A DNA stretch of 64,000 nt from Acanthosepion esculentum (Eukaryota > Mollusca > Cephalopoda > Sepiida > Sepiidae): positions 69,594,342-69,658,341 of the forward strand of contig OZ038488.1 in NCBI GenBank assembly GCA_964036315.1, in the 5' to 3' direction. The notes beneath the pieces are model-generated. The model searched no databases. It was given only the letters and a program-made list of their open reading frames with translations, and was not told the origin of the DNA. Positions within the stretch are counted from its first letter, which is position 1; the number at the start of each line of letters is the position of its first letter. Shown piece by piece: positions 33,840 through 45,610 of the stretch. A program made the position numbers and the translations under genes.

Positions 33840-35278
33840 ATTGATGTGTGTGCATAATTAATCAACTTTTTATTGGGTATTTATTTAACTGCACAAATAT
33901 GAAAGAAAATTAAAATGTCATCATTTGAGTATCTTGATTTGGATATTTTATTAGAAAATATGGTGTAGGAAAACATCAGGTTCTCTTTCTCAATGTGAAA
34001 GAATGTATCAAAGACAAATTAGCTTGAAGATAAAAGGGGCAACAAAGACATAACATGGGACCCCCCCCACTCCATTTTCTTTTTAAAATAATCCATCTAG
34101 TTATGCAATTAATTATTCATACAATATAGAAAATATTAAAATGAAATGAAAACATCTTGGTGGTCAATGTCTAAAAATGGAGAACAATTTACTAAATATA
34201 TTGAAGTAGACATTGAGATTTTAAGAGAAAATTTTAAAGCAAAAAATTCTGGAATTTGTTTTTATGGGTGTTAATATCTGAATCTGATCAAAAAGGTCTA
34301 TGAGCAATGGTTAACTTTAGAAGTGATAACTATTCACAAATATTATAAACAAATTAAATCTTCATCTAGTATCACTATAGTCTATCCTAAATCACCGGAA
34401 TAATATATCAACAATTTTTTTTTTTTTTTTTTACTGTTTCGATGCAAGAATTGGTAATGATTAATATTTTCCTCTGTAGATTTAGGCTCGTCAACTCTCA
34501 CTAAAATCATCCAAATGTCAAATTAATAAGTCTTTCTGGTAATGCGTTTTATACACCATAAATTTAGCCTACATTGTTAACCAAATTTGTTGCTCAATTA
34601 GCCACAAGAAAACTTAGGTTCGAAATCTACATCAAGGCAGATCATAATTCTTTGGTAGAGAGAGTATATCCAGCAAATCCCTGTAATATTTTAGAAGCAA
34701 ATAATTCTGATTTTTTCAAATAAATGCCCTTTCTTCACATAAATGTCCTTGTATTTTTCAAGAGCAGATTGAAATTAATTTTTTTCCTCAGCTCAGGGAT
34801 AGAATGACCTTAGTTTCTTCATTTCTTCCCTCCCCATTTAAATAGTGAACCAAAAGAAGCTGAATGACTAATAGATAAATGAATGAATATATCTAAGACT
34901 GAATGAATGAAAATTGGGTCAATTCTAGCAGCCAACATTCACACCAACACCACCACTCACCATGATTTACCATTGGTGGCCTCTGACTTCCCTCACCAAC
35001 ATCAGTAGAAGATGGCTCTTAACCATCACATATGTGAACCGATTTCTTTTTGTCTCTATAAAACACACACAGTATCTACAAATTTCCTCTTTTTGCTAGT
35101 ACAAATGGGGAGGAGAGATCTGGGATGGAAAGATGTTTCACTGAACAAGGGGGCATTGTTTGATCATTTCACAAAGAAAAACATGCACCTTTTAATTGAA
35201 ATTTTTCCTATTAAAGTTTTGTAATGTCAGAAATATTTGATAAAAAAAGGTAAAAAATATTCAATGGCAATAGTAGCC
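33840..35278. other. AT-rich non-coding stretch
   Basis: No gene was recognised. A poly-T tract lies at 34414-34432. An open frame at 35012-35224 begins in a CACACACAG context and is not recognised. Confidence 0.5.
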
Positions 35279-35282
35279 ATTT

Positions 35283-35292
35283 CCTTATAAGG
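35283..35292. promoter_or_regulatory. perfect CArG box inside an 18-bp palindrome
   Basis: CCTTATAAGG matches CC(A/T)6GG, the binding site of serum response factor and related MADS-box proteins. It sits at the centre of the perfect palindrome ATTTCCTTATAAGGAAAT (35279-35296). Function is unproven because no promoter is visible nearby. Confidence 0.4.
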
Positions 35293-35296
35293 AAAT

Positions 35297-36422
35297 ATTC
35301 GGCATTCATTGATTGAGCAGCCAGTGCTGCTGCCAGTTAAAATTTATAAAATCTTTCTATTAAAAAAACAAGAAAATAGATTTCTCAACTATCATCATTC
35401 TTGATGGGGCTTTCAAGAATTGACAGAAGATTGACCAACGTCAATATGTCAGCTCACCTGCTCAAAATTTTAAACTAACCATGTTTTTCAATGGTTAATA
35501 AACAATAGAAAGCAACAAATTTTTAGCCAATTATGGAACCTAAAAGCAAATCCTACCAACTTTTACAGGGTGATAGAAACACAAATATTAAATTTATAAG
35601 AGTTTTCTGTTTGGTCTGATCGATAAAGTTTTATTACAAAGAAAAGCTACAGCATATATTTTTAAAGCACATGCAAAAAAAAAAAAAAGTAAACATTACC
35701 GTTTATTAATCCATATTCTAAGTAAATTATGACAGCAATATTCAACTTACCTGAAAAAGAAAAGAAAAAGGAAAAAAATTAAAAAATGGCAGCAAGACAG
35801 AGAAGGAGGTGTGTGTGTGTGTGTGTACACACATACGCACACAAATTAATAACACCTAACCAAACATGTGAAATTACAAAAATTTTATGCATTTAAAGGC
35901 AAGCAGATTTTTTGTAAAGGAAGTCCTTAACAAGAAATCAAGAGCAACAAATCAATATAATAACAAAAGTTCAAAGAACTTAACCTGCGATCAACTAAGT
36001 TTATGTATATATCCTGATTTAAACTCACGACCCCTTTGAACTTTTATACATCTGTTGACTACATGCACACTCTATATAGACAGAATTTAACAATAAGTTT
36101 GTGTAGATCGGTTGAGATAAAGTCTAATGGCAGAAAAAAGAAAAGCTAGATGATGTAGTTGTGTTTAGACAACACTTAATTGCCTCTTTTCAAACACACA
36201 TTTCTGATGTGTGTAGTACTTTGTAAGTGACACAAACTCAACATCACTTTCTGCATTTGTTTTTTAGAAGGGCACTTTGTCATTTGCACCTTTCTGCTAG
36301 TGTAAGTAGTCTATAAGGTTATTTAAGATTGCAAAACAAAGATGCCTCTTGGATTCTCATTAAAATGATATATTAACTTTTACACAAAAAGATGAATTAG
36401 AGTTGATGGGTTGAGATGAAGT

Positions 36423-36424
<2 letters not shown>
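35297..36424. other. AT-rich non-coding stretch
   Basis: No gene was recognised. A short GT/AC run (35811-35843) and an A run (35678-35689) are present. Confidence 0.5.

Positions 36425-36514
<90 letters not shown>
36425..36514. repeat. compound (TA)n(GA)nG6 microsatellite
   Basis: TA for about 49 bp, GA for about 35 bp, then a short G run. Confidence 0.97.
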
Positions 36515-36584
36515 ACAGAAAGGCAGTACATATTTATATAACCAGTGATATGCTGGAAAGGATTTACTAAACAAAGAAATAATA

Positions 36585-37060
36585 AAAAACAAATAAAATA
36601 GCTCCCCCACCACACCTCAAAATAATCCCCCTAAAGTCTAATGAATTTTCCCATCTTCTATACAGTGTTGGAAGGATTCTTCTTGCATGCCCCTCAGCTC
36701 AGTCATTACAGTCCTCTTAATGGCCTCCACACCTTCAAAATGATCCCTTTGAGCTTGGGAAAAAGAAAAAAGTCACATGGAACAAGATCAGGTGAATAGG
36801 GAGGTTTTTCCAGTATGGTGGTGATGTTCTCAGCCAGGAACTGCCAGATGCTCAACGCCATTCTGAGTAGATGCATTGTCATGGTGAAACGGTCACAATT
36901 CTTATCTCTTCTCACGCACTGAGCGAAGCAAACGCCACAGAATCGCGTTATAGACTTGTTGATTGAGCGTCTTGCCCTGGAGCAAGGACTCCCTGTGGAT
37001 GATGCCTTTCACATTGAAGAACAGATAAGTCCCATTACTTTTCAGACAGACCTTGTGTGT
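36585..37060 (-). mobile_element. mariner transposase remnant (mariner 3)
   Basis: The minus strand encodes the C-terminal half of a classical D,D34D mariner transposase with frame breaks. Near 37010-36905 it reads NVKGIIHRESLLQGKTLNQQ and LLRSVREKR. Then comes a degraded second catalytic region, WQFLAENITTILEKPPYSPD (36830-36771 region), and LVPCDFFLFPKLKG, which contains the third catalytic D in its usual context. A broken tail reaches about 36585. The N-terminal DNA-binding domain is absent and the right boundary is a GT/GA-rich run near 37055-37080. It is dead. Confidence 0.85.
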
Positions 37061-37374
37061 GTGTGAGTGAGAAAGAGAGAAAAATATAGAGTTAATTTCT
37101 ATATTGGCCAATTGCAGTATAATTAAATTTTAAGTTATTCTTTCCATTCCCACCAGTGATTTTTTTTTTTAAATCAATAATAATAGCAAGAGAGATGATT
37201 GAACCAGAAACACTTCGATATTTCTTTTATTATGAAACCTGGTCTGAATCAGTCATGTACAATATAGCTTGCATACTACTATATCAACATTTCCTATTTG
37301 TTCAGAATATTTTTCTTCTTATTTATATATATATGTATGAATGTATGTGTATGTGTGTATGTCTGTGTGTCTGT

Positions 37375-37720
37375 TCTAGTGGCAGTAATGCCACAAGGGG
37401 TTACTGGTAATGAAAGAGAACAAGAAGACTGAAGTGAAGAGAAAGAACAATAAAAGAATAGAATTCAGCAAGGCAGATGATGATGATTGATGGTGCATTT
37501 AAATTTTTGAAGATTGTAGGTGGCAGAGAAGCAAGAAATCAGAAGAAAGTTCCACAGGTGAGAAGTGCAAGAAAAAAACTTTCAGAATAGAACTTATGGT
37601 TACATCTAGCTAATCCAACAGTAAAACAATGAGACCTAGTTGCCAATCTAGTAATATTCTTAAATTCATATGGTCAAGGTACTAAGGAGAATTGCTCATT
37701 AGAAAAGCTGCCATGAAAAC
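37375..37720 (-). mobile_element. LINE A, 5'-truncated 3' end
   Basis: On plus it follows the order seen at 10548: GGGGTTACTGGTAATGAAAG, GAACAATAAAAGAATAGAAT, GATGATGATTGATGGTGCAT, GCAAGAAATCAGAAGAAAGT, CTTATGGTTACATCTAGCTA. The coding part on minus is broken. Confidence 0.75.
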
Positions 37721-37763
37721 ATATATATGAATGACTATTTTGATTATGTGATGTGCGATGTAT

Positions 37764-37770
<7 letters not shown>

Positions 37771-37812
<42 letters not shown>
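37771..37812. repeat. TA microsatellite
   Basis: About 42 bp of TA shortly downstream of the LINE A copy. Confidence 0.95.
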
Positions 37813-37818
<6 letters not shown>

Positions 37819-38159
37819 AATCTTTATTCATGTGGTGATATATGTGTAAGTGGGTATGTAGGTAGACATTTTCCCTAATAACTGATATGCAAAATCAGAT
37901 AGTCTTATAATATTTATATACCTAGGTATATATGTAAACGTAAGAGCTAGATAGGCGTTAATCACTCAGCCGGTTTTTAATATTCTTAACGTTATCTTCT
38001 TCAATGTTCTTGAAGTATAAATTAATTTAATTCCACCCGTATATTTTTATATGTTAAATGTATATATGGATTGATATGGTCCCTAAAAATTTTTTTTTTT
38101 TAATTAATTTTTTGATTTTGAGAAAAAGATTTTTAGCTTTTACATTTTGATTTTTATAT
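37813..38159. other. non-coding stretch
   Basis: No gene was recognised. It could be untranslated sequence of a Penelope-like element whose possible end lies near 39250; this is weak. Confidence 0.3.
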
Positions 38160-38201
38160 ATAGATATGTATATGTGCATTCATGTGTGTGTATATATGAA
38201 A

Positions 38202-38246
<45 letters not shown>

Positions 38247-38528
38247 CGTATATGGATGTAGAGGTGTTTATGTGTGTGTGTGTGCATGTTTAGGTATGTA
38301 CGGATACATGTATATCTGTATATGGGTGCATATGTACGTATGTATGTATAGTTAGACGTATAGATAGTGGGATACATTGTTTATTTGTTTAGATGGGTGT
38401 GTGTTTGTATTTGTATGGAGATGTGTAAGGTTTTATGTATATATCGTTTATGTGCACGTATGTGTATGTCCAGATGTATATATGTGTAGGAGTGGATGTA
38501 TGTATGTGTATGTATGTATATGTACGTG

Positions 38529-38559
<31 letters not shown>

Positions 38560-38620
38560 TAAAATATAAATATGTTGTTGTGTATGTGTGTATACGTATG
38601 TGTTTTTGAACATAGAAATA
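38160..38620. repeat. long degenerate TATG/TGTA block
   Basis: About 460 bp consist almost wholly of alternating purine-pyrimidine words (TATG, TGTA, TGTG, CATG), with pure TG runs at about 38204-38239 and 38527-38549. It is strongly G/T-rich on plus. Open frames over it on both strands are low-complexity artefacts. Confidence 0.9.
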
Positions 38621-39109
38621 CAGGTCCTTGCTGGATTAGATAATCGTTATTTTTATATGTTTATATTAGATTTGTAACCTGTAGTCGATATTACCTTTGT
38701 CAAATTTTCTTGATTACACAGCGGCCCTTTTATAAATGCCCTTCGGTTTTAGTTCCCCCATCCCATCTCCCCCCACCCCCTTTTCTTTTCCTCTCCCATC
38801 TTCTGAGCTTTAAGATTTTATATCGTCTATTGTGTGTAGTGTGTATGTCACCACAAAATGTATACTCTTTTCCGGTGTATCTTAAATGTATTAGACATTT
38901 GAAAATATTCATATTTCTCTCACTTAAACTGTCTTTGACTCCCCTCTTTAAAACTTCTCTGTTAAATTTTAATTCCCCCTTCATCTTTAGACCTTCCTGT
39001 CCTTCTCTTGTCTGTTACCCCTCCCTATAGCTTTCATTTACGCTAGCATTCGTCTCATACATACACTCTCACTAAATTTTATTTTTTATTCCCAGAGTTG
39101 TTTTTTCTG
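38621..39109. other. pyrimidine-rich non-coding stretch
   Basis: C/T-rich stretches (38750-38810, 38975-39030) lie on plus. A 106-codon open frame here is of low-complexity composition and not recognised. Confidence 0.45.
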
Positions 39110-39204
39110 TTTGCTTTTTGAATTGTAGGTCTGATGAATTGGATTGTATTTACGATTCCAATGGAATAAATTATGACCATGGAATATTAGTGTTTAAGCC
39201 TTTT

Positions 39205-39250
<46 letters not shown>
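39110..39250 (+). mobile_element. possible Penelope-like element 3' end with AT array
   Basis: CTGATGA (39131-39137) is followed by a paired stem ATTGGA/TCCAAT (39138-43/39157-62) and GGAAT, a degenerate hammerhead-like arrangement. The (AT)n array 39207-39250 follows about 45 bp later. A similar motif followed by a TA array occurs at 42787-42930. Assignment to Penelope-like elements is inference. Confidence 0.3.
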
Positions 39251-39255
<5 letters not shown>

Positions 39256-42200
39256 AAAAGATATAGTGAAGCCATGTTTTATCCTTTCTTCATTGTTTGT
39301 CATCTTCTGTGCTACAACAATTATACGCCAATGGTGTTTTATAGATGCCATAAATTGTTTGGCCACTCCTTAATAAACATTATGACCTCTTCACTCAGGG
39401 CAATAGTAGGAATTAAATCCTGAAAACACCTTAAGTTTGATTTTTAGAAACTGATCATCAGCTTATCAGTGAATACACTCAATTTAGCATAGTGTTTTAA
39501 AGGTGTGCGTGGGTGTGCACATGTTGTCAAAAATAAAAACTTATTTTGAAATAGTCAGGAAATTTTTGGCTCTATACTTTCCATTTTTGCCTGTATAGAT
39601 AAGATAATTATGGCAGAGTGAGCTGCACAAGTGCTTGCTGACATGATTTTCTTTCAACTACTGTGGCATGACAGTAAAAAGACATTTTATCCAGCAATCT
39701 GAGAGAGCATAAGGAGAAATAGCTTTAGGCCTATACCAAGTACACATTGCCACAAAGTGAAAATAGGAAGCCTCAGCTGACATCCAAATTATATACCAAT
39801 TCTGTTTCCCATGCTAATAACCATTGTGCCATCCCATACCAGATTAAAATAACATATTTCTCTGCAACAAATGGGCAATCACATATGCAGATGCTTTTAA
39901 AATGATGCACACTTCTCAGTGGGGTAACAGTGAGTCAATCTCATAGACTATTATCTACAAAATTAACTCTTTCTTACTGGATGCCTACACATCAATCTTC
40001 AGAAATACCTATACACCAATGATATAAATACATTCATAAGTACTTATATTTCCTTATAAACATGGATAAAATGCATATTCTACAAGTGAGTCAAAGCTCC
40101 ATATGGAGTACATTAAACCAATCATTAATTAAGACAGTTTTGTATCCTATCTTTCTCGCTATTCTCATTGACATTCCACTTTGGTTTAACCTGGTATTCA
40201 AGCTAATCTGCATTTTTGCTTTCCACCTTTTGAATCTTTTCTGCACCTCTCCCTTTCATCCATGTCATATTCTCAACAAATCAAGATTCATATTTGTCAC
40301 TTGCTGCACAAATTATGAGGACAGCCATGATTAATAACAAAAGATGAGAAGTGTGTAAACATCTGAAGTGTTATGGATGAAATAGTTTCAAGTGAACAAC
40401 TGATACAACATGAAGGAGAGTTTAAAAAAAAAAACAAAGAATTTGCATCTCAGTTTCTTAAAGATCATAACAGAAAACACACAATATGGCAATTGGCCTT
40501 CATATCATTTACTTTGACAGAAATAAAGAAAAACAGCAAAAAAGAAATACATTTTTGCTTATAAACAGATGACACTTAAAATGACTAAATTCAACATAAA
40601 TTCAAATCTTTATTAACTGAAGTTGTCTCTTGAGTAGCATGGATTTTAGAAATATATAAACAAAATAACCACAAGAAAGAAACAAGCAACTCAAATTCAT
40701 ATAGTAACCATCTTTTAATAAGATAATTTGTTCAAATTTTCTGCTTTCAGTTTCATCTTTTTTTTTCCCACATTATTGCACACCGACAGCCTTTTAACTC
40801 TCTTGAATTTCAATTTTAACAAATGCAGTAAACTAGTCATGTAACGTGTTTCACATATCAAAAGATGTAGGATTTGTTTCAAAATCAAGATTTATGATTG
40901 TAACATTTTTATTGTATTTTTAGAAGTACAGATATCTACTGATCAGTTCTTTAATTATTATTTTTTCATGGTAAGTGTCATACCTTTTAATAGCATAAAT
41001 TCTATACAAAATGAAAAGATTACATATGGATCAACACATGGTATCTATGGTCTCTGCTGAAAATGGATACTATATGTAAAGAATTAATGGATTTTATTTT
41101 CAAATCCAAAATTATTTCTTATTTAAATATTATATTTTAGTGTATACACATGTTTGAGTAGCCACACTGTTTCTTTAAATGGAGGGGGATTTTTTTTTCT
41201 GCTTTATTAAATTATGTGAATTGCATCTACTGACCAAGGCATTCAAGAGTCTTAAAAAAAATGCTAGATGTTTGAATACATAGGCTGAAATATGAAAAAT
41301 ATTCACACTGGCGACAAGACACAAAAAAAAAAAAAAAAAAGAATAAAGTGTCTACTCAAACACATGTATCCACTGAGATTATATATATTATATGGATTAT
41401 CTGGAAAATGAGCAGAATTAAGTTTACAAACTCTAATATTAAGCCCACCACCAATCATCTGTTCTCTGAAAGACTATCAGGATACCAATTACAAGCAAGT
41501 AAACAAAAAAAAAGAAGAAAGAAAGAAAAAATGGGGGGGGGTGCTTGTAATAGCCAAGAAATTTTCAAGAAAAAAGGTAACTATTTTAACAAAACCAAAG
41601 AATTGAAATTACTATCCCAATATTTATATCACCAGCACTCCAACCAAGGAGAATATACATTGATTGCTTCCAGATTATGAACATGTTTAAAACTACAATT
41701 GAAAGTACCATAGTTGGCAGGACAAATTAAAAAAAAGTTTTTAATGATTATTTTAAGTATTTCTAGGACTAAATAGATGTTGAGGTCATTACTATTTAAT
41801 AAACTTAATCAGTATTGCATAGAATTTCACTACAATTCACTATTAATTGATTATCTGTGTCTCAAACAAAAACAGCATTGAGATAATAGGTGTAACAAAG
41901 ACATACCTTTAATCTTTGTGTTAATAATAATTGATTTGCTTGGTTTGTTGGCATGTAAATTTCAAAGTAAAACTTCAATTATCTACAGAAATGTATAAAT
42001 TTCCATTTTCCTTTTTCTTTTTACATCTTACATAAATTTTTTTTTTTTTTAGTTCCACCTATTTGTAGTTGGTTATAAAGTATAATTTTCGAAAAGGAAT
42101 TAACATTGTAACTTGCATTTTTCTTTAAAGTTTTACTTTCTTTGTATCTAACCGGCAATGGGTTGATATTAGATAAGCAAATGTTGCATTTGTTTCAAAT

Positions 42201-42430
42201 ATTCAGTTTCCTCATTAATATAAAAATTTTAATGAACATCAAACCGTAAAGGAAAATGAACTTCACTGCTTTCATTTTTCTTATTTATCAGTTACCAATG
42301 GATTCAACTCATAAACATATTTACTTCAATACAAGTTGTAATTATTCTGATAAATTTTACAAGTTACCTGCAAAAGGACAAAGGTGTGATAGTTATTTCA
42401 ATCTACACAACATATATGTGTGAGTGTGTG
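39251..42430. other. AT-rich non-coding stretch
   Basis: 3.2 kb without a recognised gene. Notable only are A/T homopolymers (41323-41340, 42039-42051) and an 8-bp G run at about 41533. The open frame at 40062-40334 is hydrophobic but unrecognised and lacks splice or promoter context. Confidence 0.5.
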
Positions 42431-42542
42431 TTTTAAAATTAGGATATATGATTTTGACAAAGTTTTAAATTTTGAAAGAAAAATTTTTAATTTAAAAAAA
42501 AATTTAAAACTTTGTTGGGATCATATACCCTAATTTTAAAAT
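42431..42542. mobile_element. small foldback/MITE, arms about 44 bp
   Basis: TTTTAAAATTAGGATATATG at 42431 matches, with few changes, the inverse of CATATACCCTAATTTTAAAA ending at 42541. The inner arms (ACAAAGTTTTAAATTTT and AAATTTAAAACTTTGT) are nearly perfect. The total is about 112 bp with no coding capacity. Confidence 0.6.
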
Positions 42543-42786
42543 ATACTGTCAACTATAGAAAATGCATGGATAAAAAAAAAATATTCTTTTACTTTCTACC
42601 CATTCTGAAGGATTATATCTTTTGACTCAAAAACTGAAAGTAAAGAAAATAAATGTTAATGACTTTTTTAAAAGTCACTAATCTTTCTTTCTTTTTTAGT
42701 CACAAGAAACACCAGCCTGGAAAAATATAATAATACATTCTTTAAACATAAAAAGACACATACAGGCATCTCATTTTTTCGCTGAG

Positions 42787-42813
42787 CTGATGAAGCCTTA
42801 AATGGCGAAATGC
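42787..42813 (+). ncRNA. hammerhead-ribozyme-like motif
   Basis: CTGATGA (42787-42793), a short stem GCC/GGC (42795-97/42804-06) with loop TTAAAT, then GAAA (42807-42810), follow the conserved order of a hammerhead catalytic core. Such minimal motifs occur in Penelope-like elements. Stems I and III and the cleavage site are not clear by eye, so activity cannot be claimed. Confidence 0.3.
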
Positions 42814-42865
42814 ATAATCGGATATATTTTAGAACATATACTTTTATGAACATATGCAATTGTCA

Positions 42866-42869
<4 letters not shown>

Positions 42870-42930
<61 letters not shown>
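42870..42930. repeat. TA microsatellite
   Basis: A pure 61-bp TA array about 57 bp downstream of the hammerhead-like motif. Confidence 0.97.
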
Positions 42931-42934
<4 letters not shown>

Positions 42935-43452
42935 CCTTGGTCTACAAAAGTGTGATAGTTTTTTTTCAATATCCATAAGTGTTATATCCAGAGAAACTGA
43001 CAAATTTTCATTTATTACTGCAATTTAAAGGAAAATGATTTACAAATATTTTAATTTAACTGAATATGATATAAAACAAAAATAATATGACGTAATTCAA
43101 GAAATGTTTAAATATCTTTTGGCTTCACTTCCAAGTAGCAAAAAATTGCAAATATTAATATTTTCTTTAAGAGGTTGTTGAATAATTTGGTTGGCTGGAT
43201 TTCATTTAGTTTCAAGTGGAAAGAAGAGCAAAGGAAAGAAATATTTTCAACGAATAAATGTGCCAAAGATATTCACAAGCCAAATAAAATGGTATATGCC
43301 AGATTTTTTAAACAATAGTTAAAAAAAAAATTGATTATATAGATGGGTGTGAACAGAGAAACTGGAATGCATGTCCTTAAACTACTTACAAGACTTACCT
43401 GATACATCAATTACAATAGAGTATGCCAACACACACACTTTTAATGTCTATT
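42931..43452. other. non-coding stretch
   Basis: Nothing recognised. Confidence 0.5.
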
Positions 43453-43480
43453 TGTGTGTGTGTGTGTCTCTCTCTCTTTC

Positions 43481-43519
<39 letters not shown>

Positions 43520-43617
43520 GATATTTGGCAATTGTGAGAAAGCAAGTAGATAAATTGAATTACAAATACTTAAAAAGTACATAAGAGTGGAAAACTGTGT
43601 GTGTGTGTGTGTGTGTG
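43453..43617. repeat. microsatellite cluster
   Basis: TG (43453-43467), TC (43467-43478), TA (43485-43514) and, after 80 bp, TG (43596-43617). Confidence 0.92.
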
Positions 43618-43849
43618 CTTACATAAGAGAAACACTGCCCCTCCCCCAATGCTTTTACTTTCACTTACTGGTTTTTCTCTTGTAGTTGTTTTATATCCTG
43701 AGGCAAAGTTATTTGTAGAACTCATTTCAAATTTCTCTTATTAGCTAATATGGAGTATTCAATAATCTGTCACTTAATCTCAAGTGAAAATCACCAGTTA
43801 CTACTGAAAAATGATTTTCTTTTCAGATTCAAACTGTAGTATTTAACCC

Positions 43850-44000
43850 ATAGCTTAAGGGAGAATACATAGATCCATACCTTTCCCAGAAGTATTTGTG
43901 CAAAAGTGAATGTAATGAACTTGACTGGAATTTGCACTTAGCTATCTGATTTCTCATTCCAAAACACTATCCATTACACCACCCATACATCCTGGAAATT
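43850..44000 (-). mobile_element. tRNA-derived SINE 2
   Basis: On plus: AACCCATAGCTTAAGGGAGA, CCAGAAGTATTTGTGCAAAA, GTGAATGTAATGAACTTGAC, TGGAATTTGCACTTAGCTAT, then TACACCACCCATACATCC. It aligns by eye with 32560, 50980 and the inverse of 60078. Confidence 0.7.
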
Positions 44001-44134
44001 CATGGAGGAACTGAGCCGTTTCAGATCACAGAAATGCTGGAGTCTAGTAAATGCTAGAGATTTAAGGACACTTGCTGTCACTAAAATCCCAGCAAGAACT
44101 AGTCAACTCAAGTAAGAACCTTATCAATATATTT

Positions 44135-44165
44135 ATTACTACTACTACTACAACAACAACAACAA
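44135..44165. repeat. (TAC)n(CAA)n trinucleotide repeat
   Basis: Five to six TAC units are followed by five CAA units. Confidence 0.9.
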
Positions 44166-44264
44166 AAGATTTCCTTGATAAAAATAGCATTTTACCAGAA
44201 GAGCAAAAATGAAGTGCTTTGTGGACAGAGTATAAAAAAAAAAAGAAAAAAAAAGTCCCATAAA

Positions 44265-44640
44265 TACTTTCATGGTAATTGTTCTGATGAACTTTCCTCT
44301 ATGGAACTTAGCCTATGAATTACAGTGCAGTACTAGATTGGCAACTACTAGGTTTCATCATTTCGCAGTTGAAATGGTTAAGTATAACTGTAAGTTCTAT
44401 ACTAACAGTTTCTTTTCTTGCACTTCTTGCTTGTGGAACACTCTACCAGCTTCTTGCTTTCCAGTTAAGTTTGATCTTCAAAAATTGAAATTCAATGTCA
44501 ATCATTATCATCTGTCTTTTTAATTTCTATTCTTTTATTGTTCTGGCTACTTCTAATGCTTTTCATTTTTATATATTCTTTCTCACTCGGTTATCCCCTG
44601 TGTCTTAGTGGCTTTGATTTGAGTGAAATGATTATTTAAA
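44265..44640 (+). mobile_element. LINE A, 3' end in plus orientation
   Basis: A plus-strand open stretch (44272-44523) ends the LINE A protein: CSTRLATTRFHHFAVEM, then SCLWNTLPASCFPVKFDLQK and NVNHYHLSF, then a stop. A 3' untranslated region follows (CTATTCTTTTATTGTTCTGG...). This is the best preserved of the five copies and the only one in plus orientation. The polymerase core is absent. Confidence 0.8.
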
Positions 44641-44759
44641 AAAATAAAATAAAAAAAGTGTTTACCGCTATTGTTTTGTATTACATTAACACTCCTATCA
44701 AATGAAATATTACAATTTATGGTCATCAGATATCTCTTCTTCTTAAGTTCATTAATCAC

Positions 44760-45610
44760 TTATTCTATATAGAAGAGTTAAATCCGTTTTTGAAAAATTA
44801 TAATGTGGATTTGGTAAGGACAGTAAAAAGAAAAGAAATTGGCGGTAATATTGGCATGAAATTTGGCCTAGAGAAATGTGCTAAGGCAACCTTTAAGAGG
44901 CAAATAAGTAAAAAACAATTGAGATAACAACTGACAAAAGAAATTGTGATATATAAACTAAATGAAGAAGTATATAAAAATCTTGGGATAAGTAAAGGAC
45001 AAAAAAATTTAAGAAGAATGAAAAAAAAAAAAAAAAAAAAAAAAATGTTTTAAGTGAATAATAAATAAATTTGAAATTATTAATACCTGAGCAACACTTA
45101 GTGTTACATACTCTTTCAATGTGATAAACTGGAATCTCAAAGAGATATGAAAAATAGATAGGTTTAGAAATCATCTTACCCTGTACAACATGGTAGAGGA
45201 CTGACTCAACTAAAACTCACAAAATCACAAACCACAGGACTTGAAAGATATCTTGACTTAACCAATGATTGGATGCTTTTTACCAGCCTGAATCCAACAA
45301 AAAGCCAGATTCAATTATCAAAGAAAAGCCAAACTGTAAAAAAAGATTTACAACTAGACAAGATAAAATCAGGTGAAATATAAAAAGTAGAAGCCAAAAT
45401 ACATCAAAGAAAAAAAGCCAAAAATAAGGGCTTATCTAACCTGAAAACCAAATACAAAGATAAACACTTATATAATAAATATTCATATCAAACAGAAGAC
45501 CCTGATGTTGACAAACACCTGATCCATCAATAGTTGCAGATACATACTGACCTCACTATAGAAGTTAACAGACCAGATATTGTAATAACTAGTTTAAATC
45601 CATGAAAATT
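44760..45610 (+). mobile_element. LINE C reverse transcriptase fragment
   Basis: The plus strand with several breaks encodes reverse-transcriptase sequence. GGNIGMKFGLEKCAKATFKR (about 44841-44900) matches the conserved block after the catalytic core of many invertebrate non-LTR elements. NEEVYKNLGISKGQ comes next, then a broken VTYSFNVINWNLKEI-like part near 45102-45150. The C-terminal EDPDVDKHLIHQ and EVNRPDIVI (45498-45580) complete it. It is a different family from LINE A, which lies directly upstream. A poly-A tract at 45020-45043 interrupts it. Confidence 0.75.

Noticed and set aside
38710..39030. 106-codon plus-strand open frame
   Set aside because: Low-complexity Ser/Pro/Leu/Phe composition from a pyrimidine-rich stretch, with no recognisable domain.
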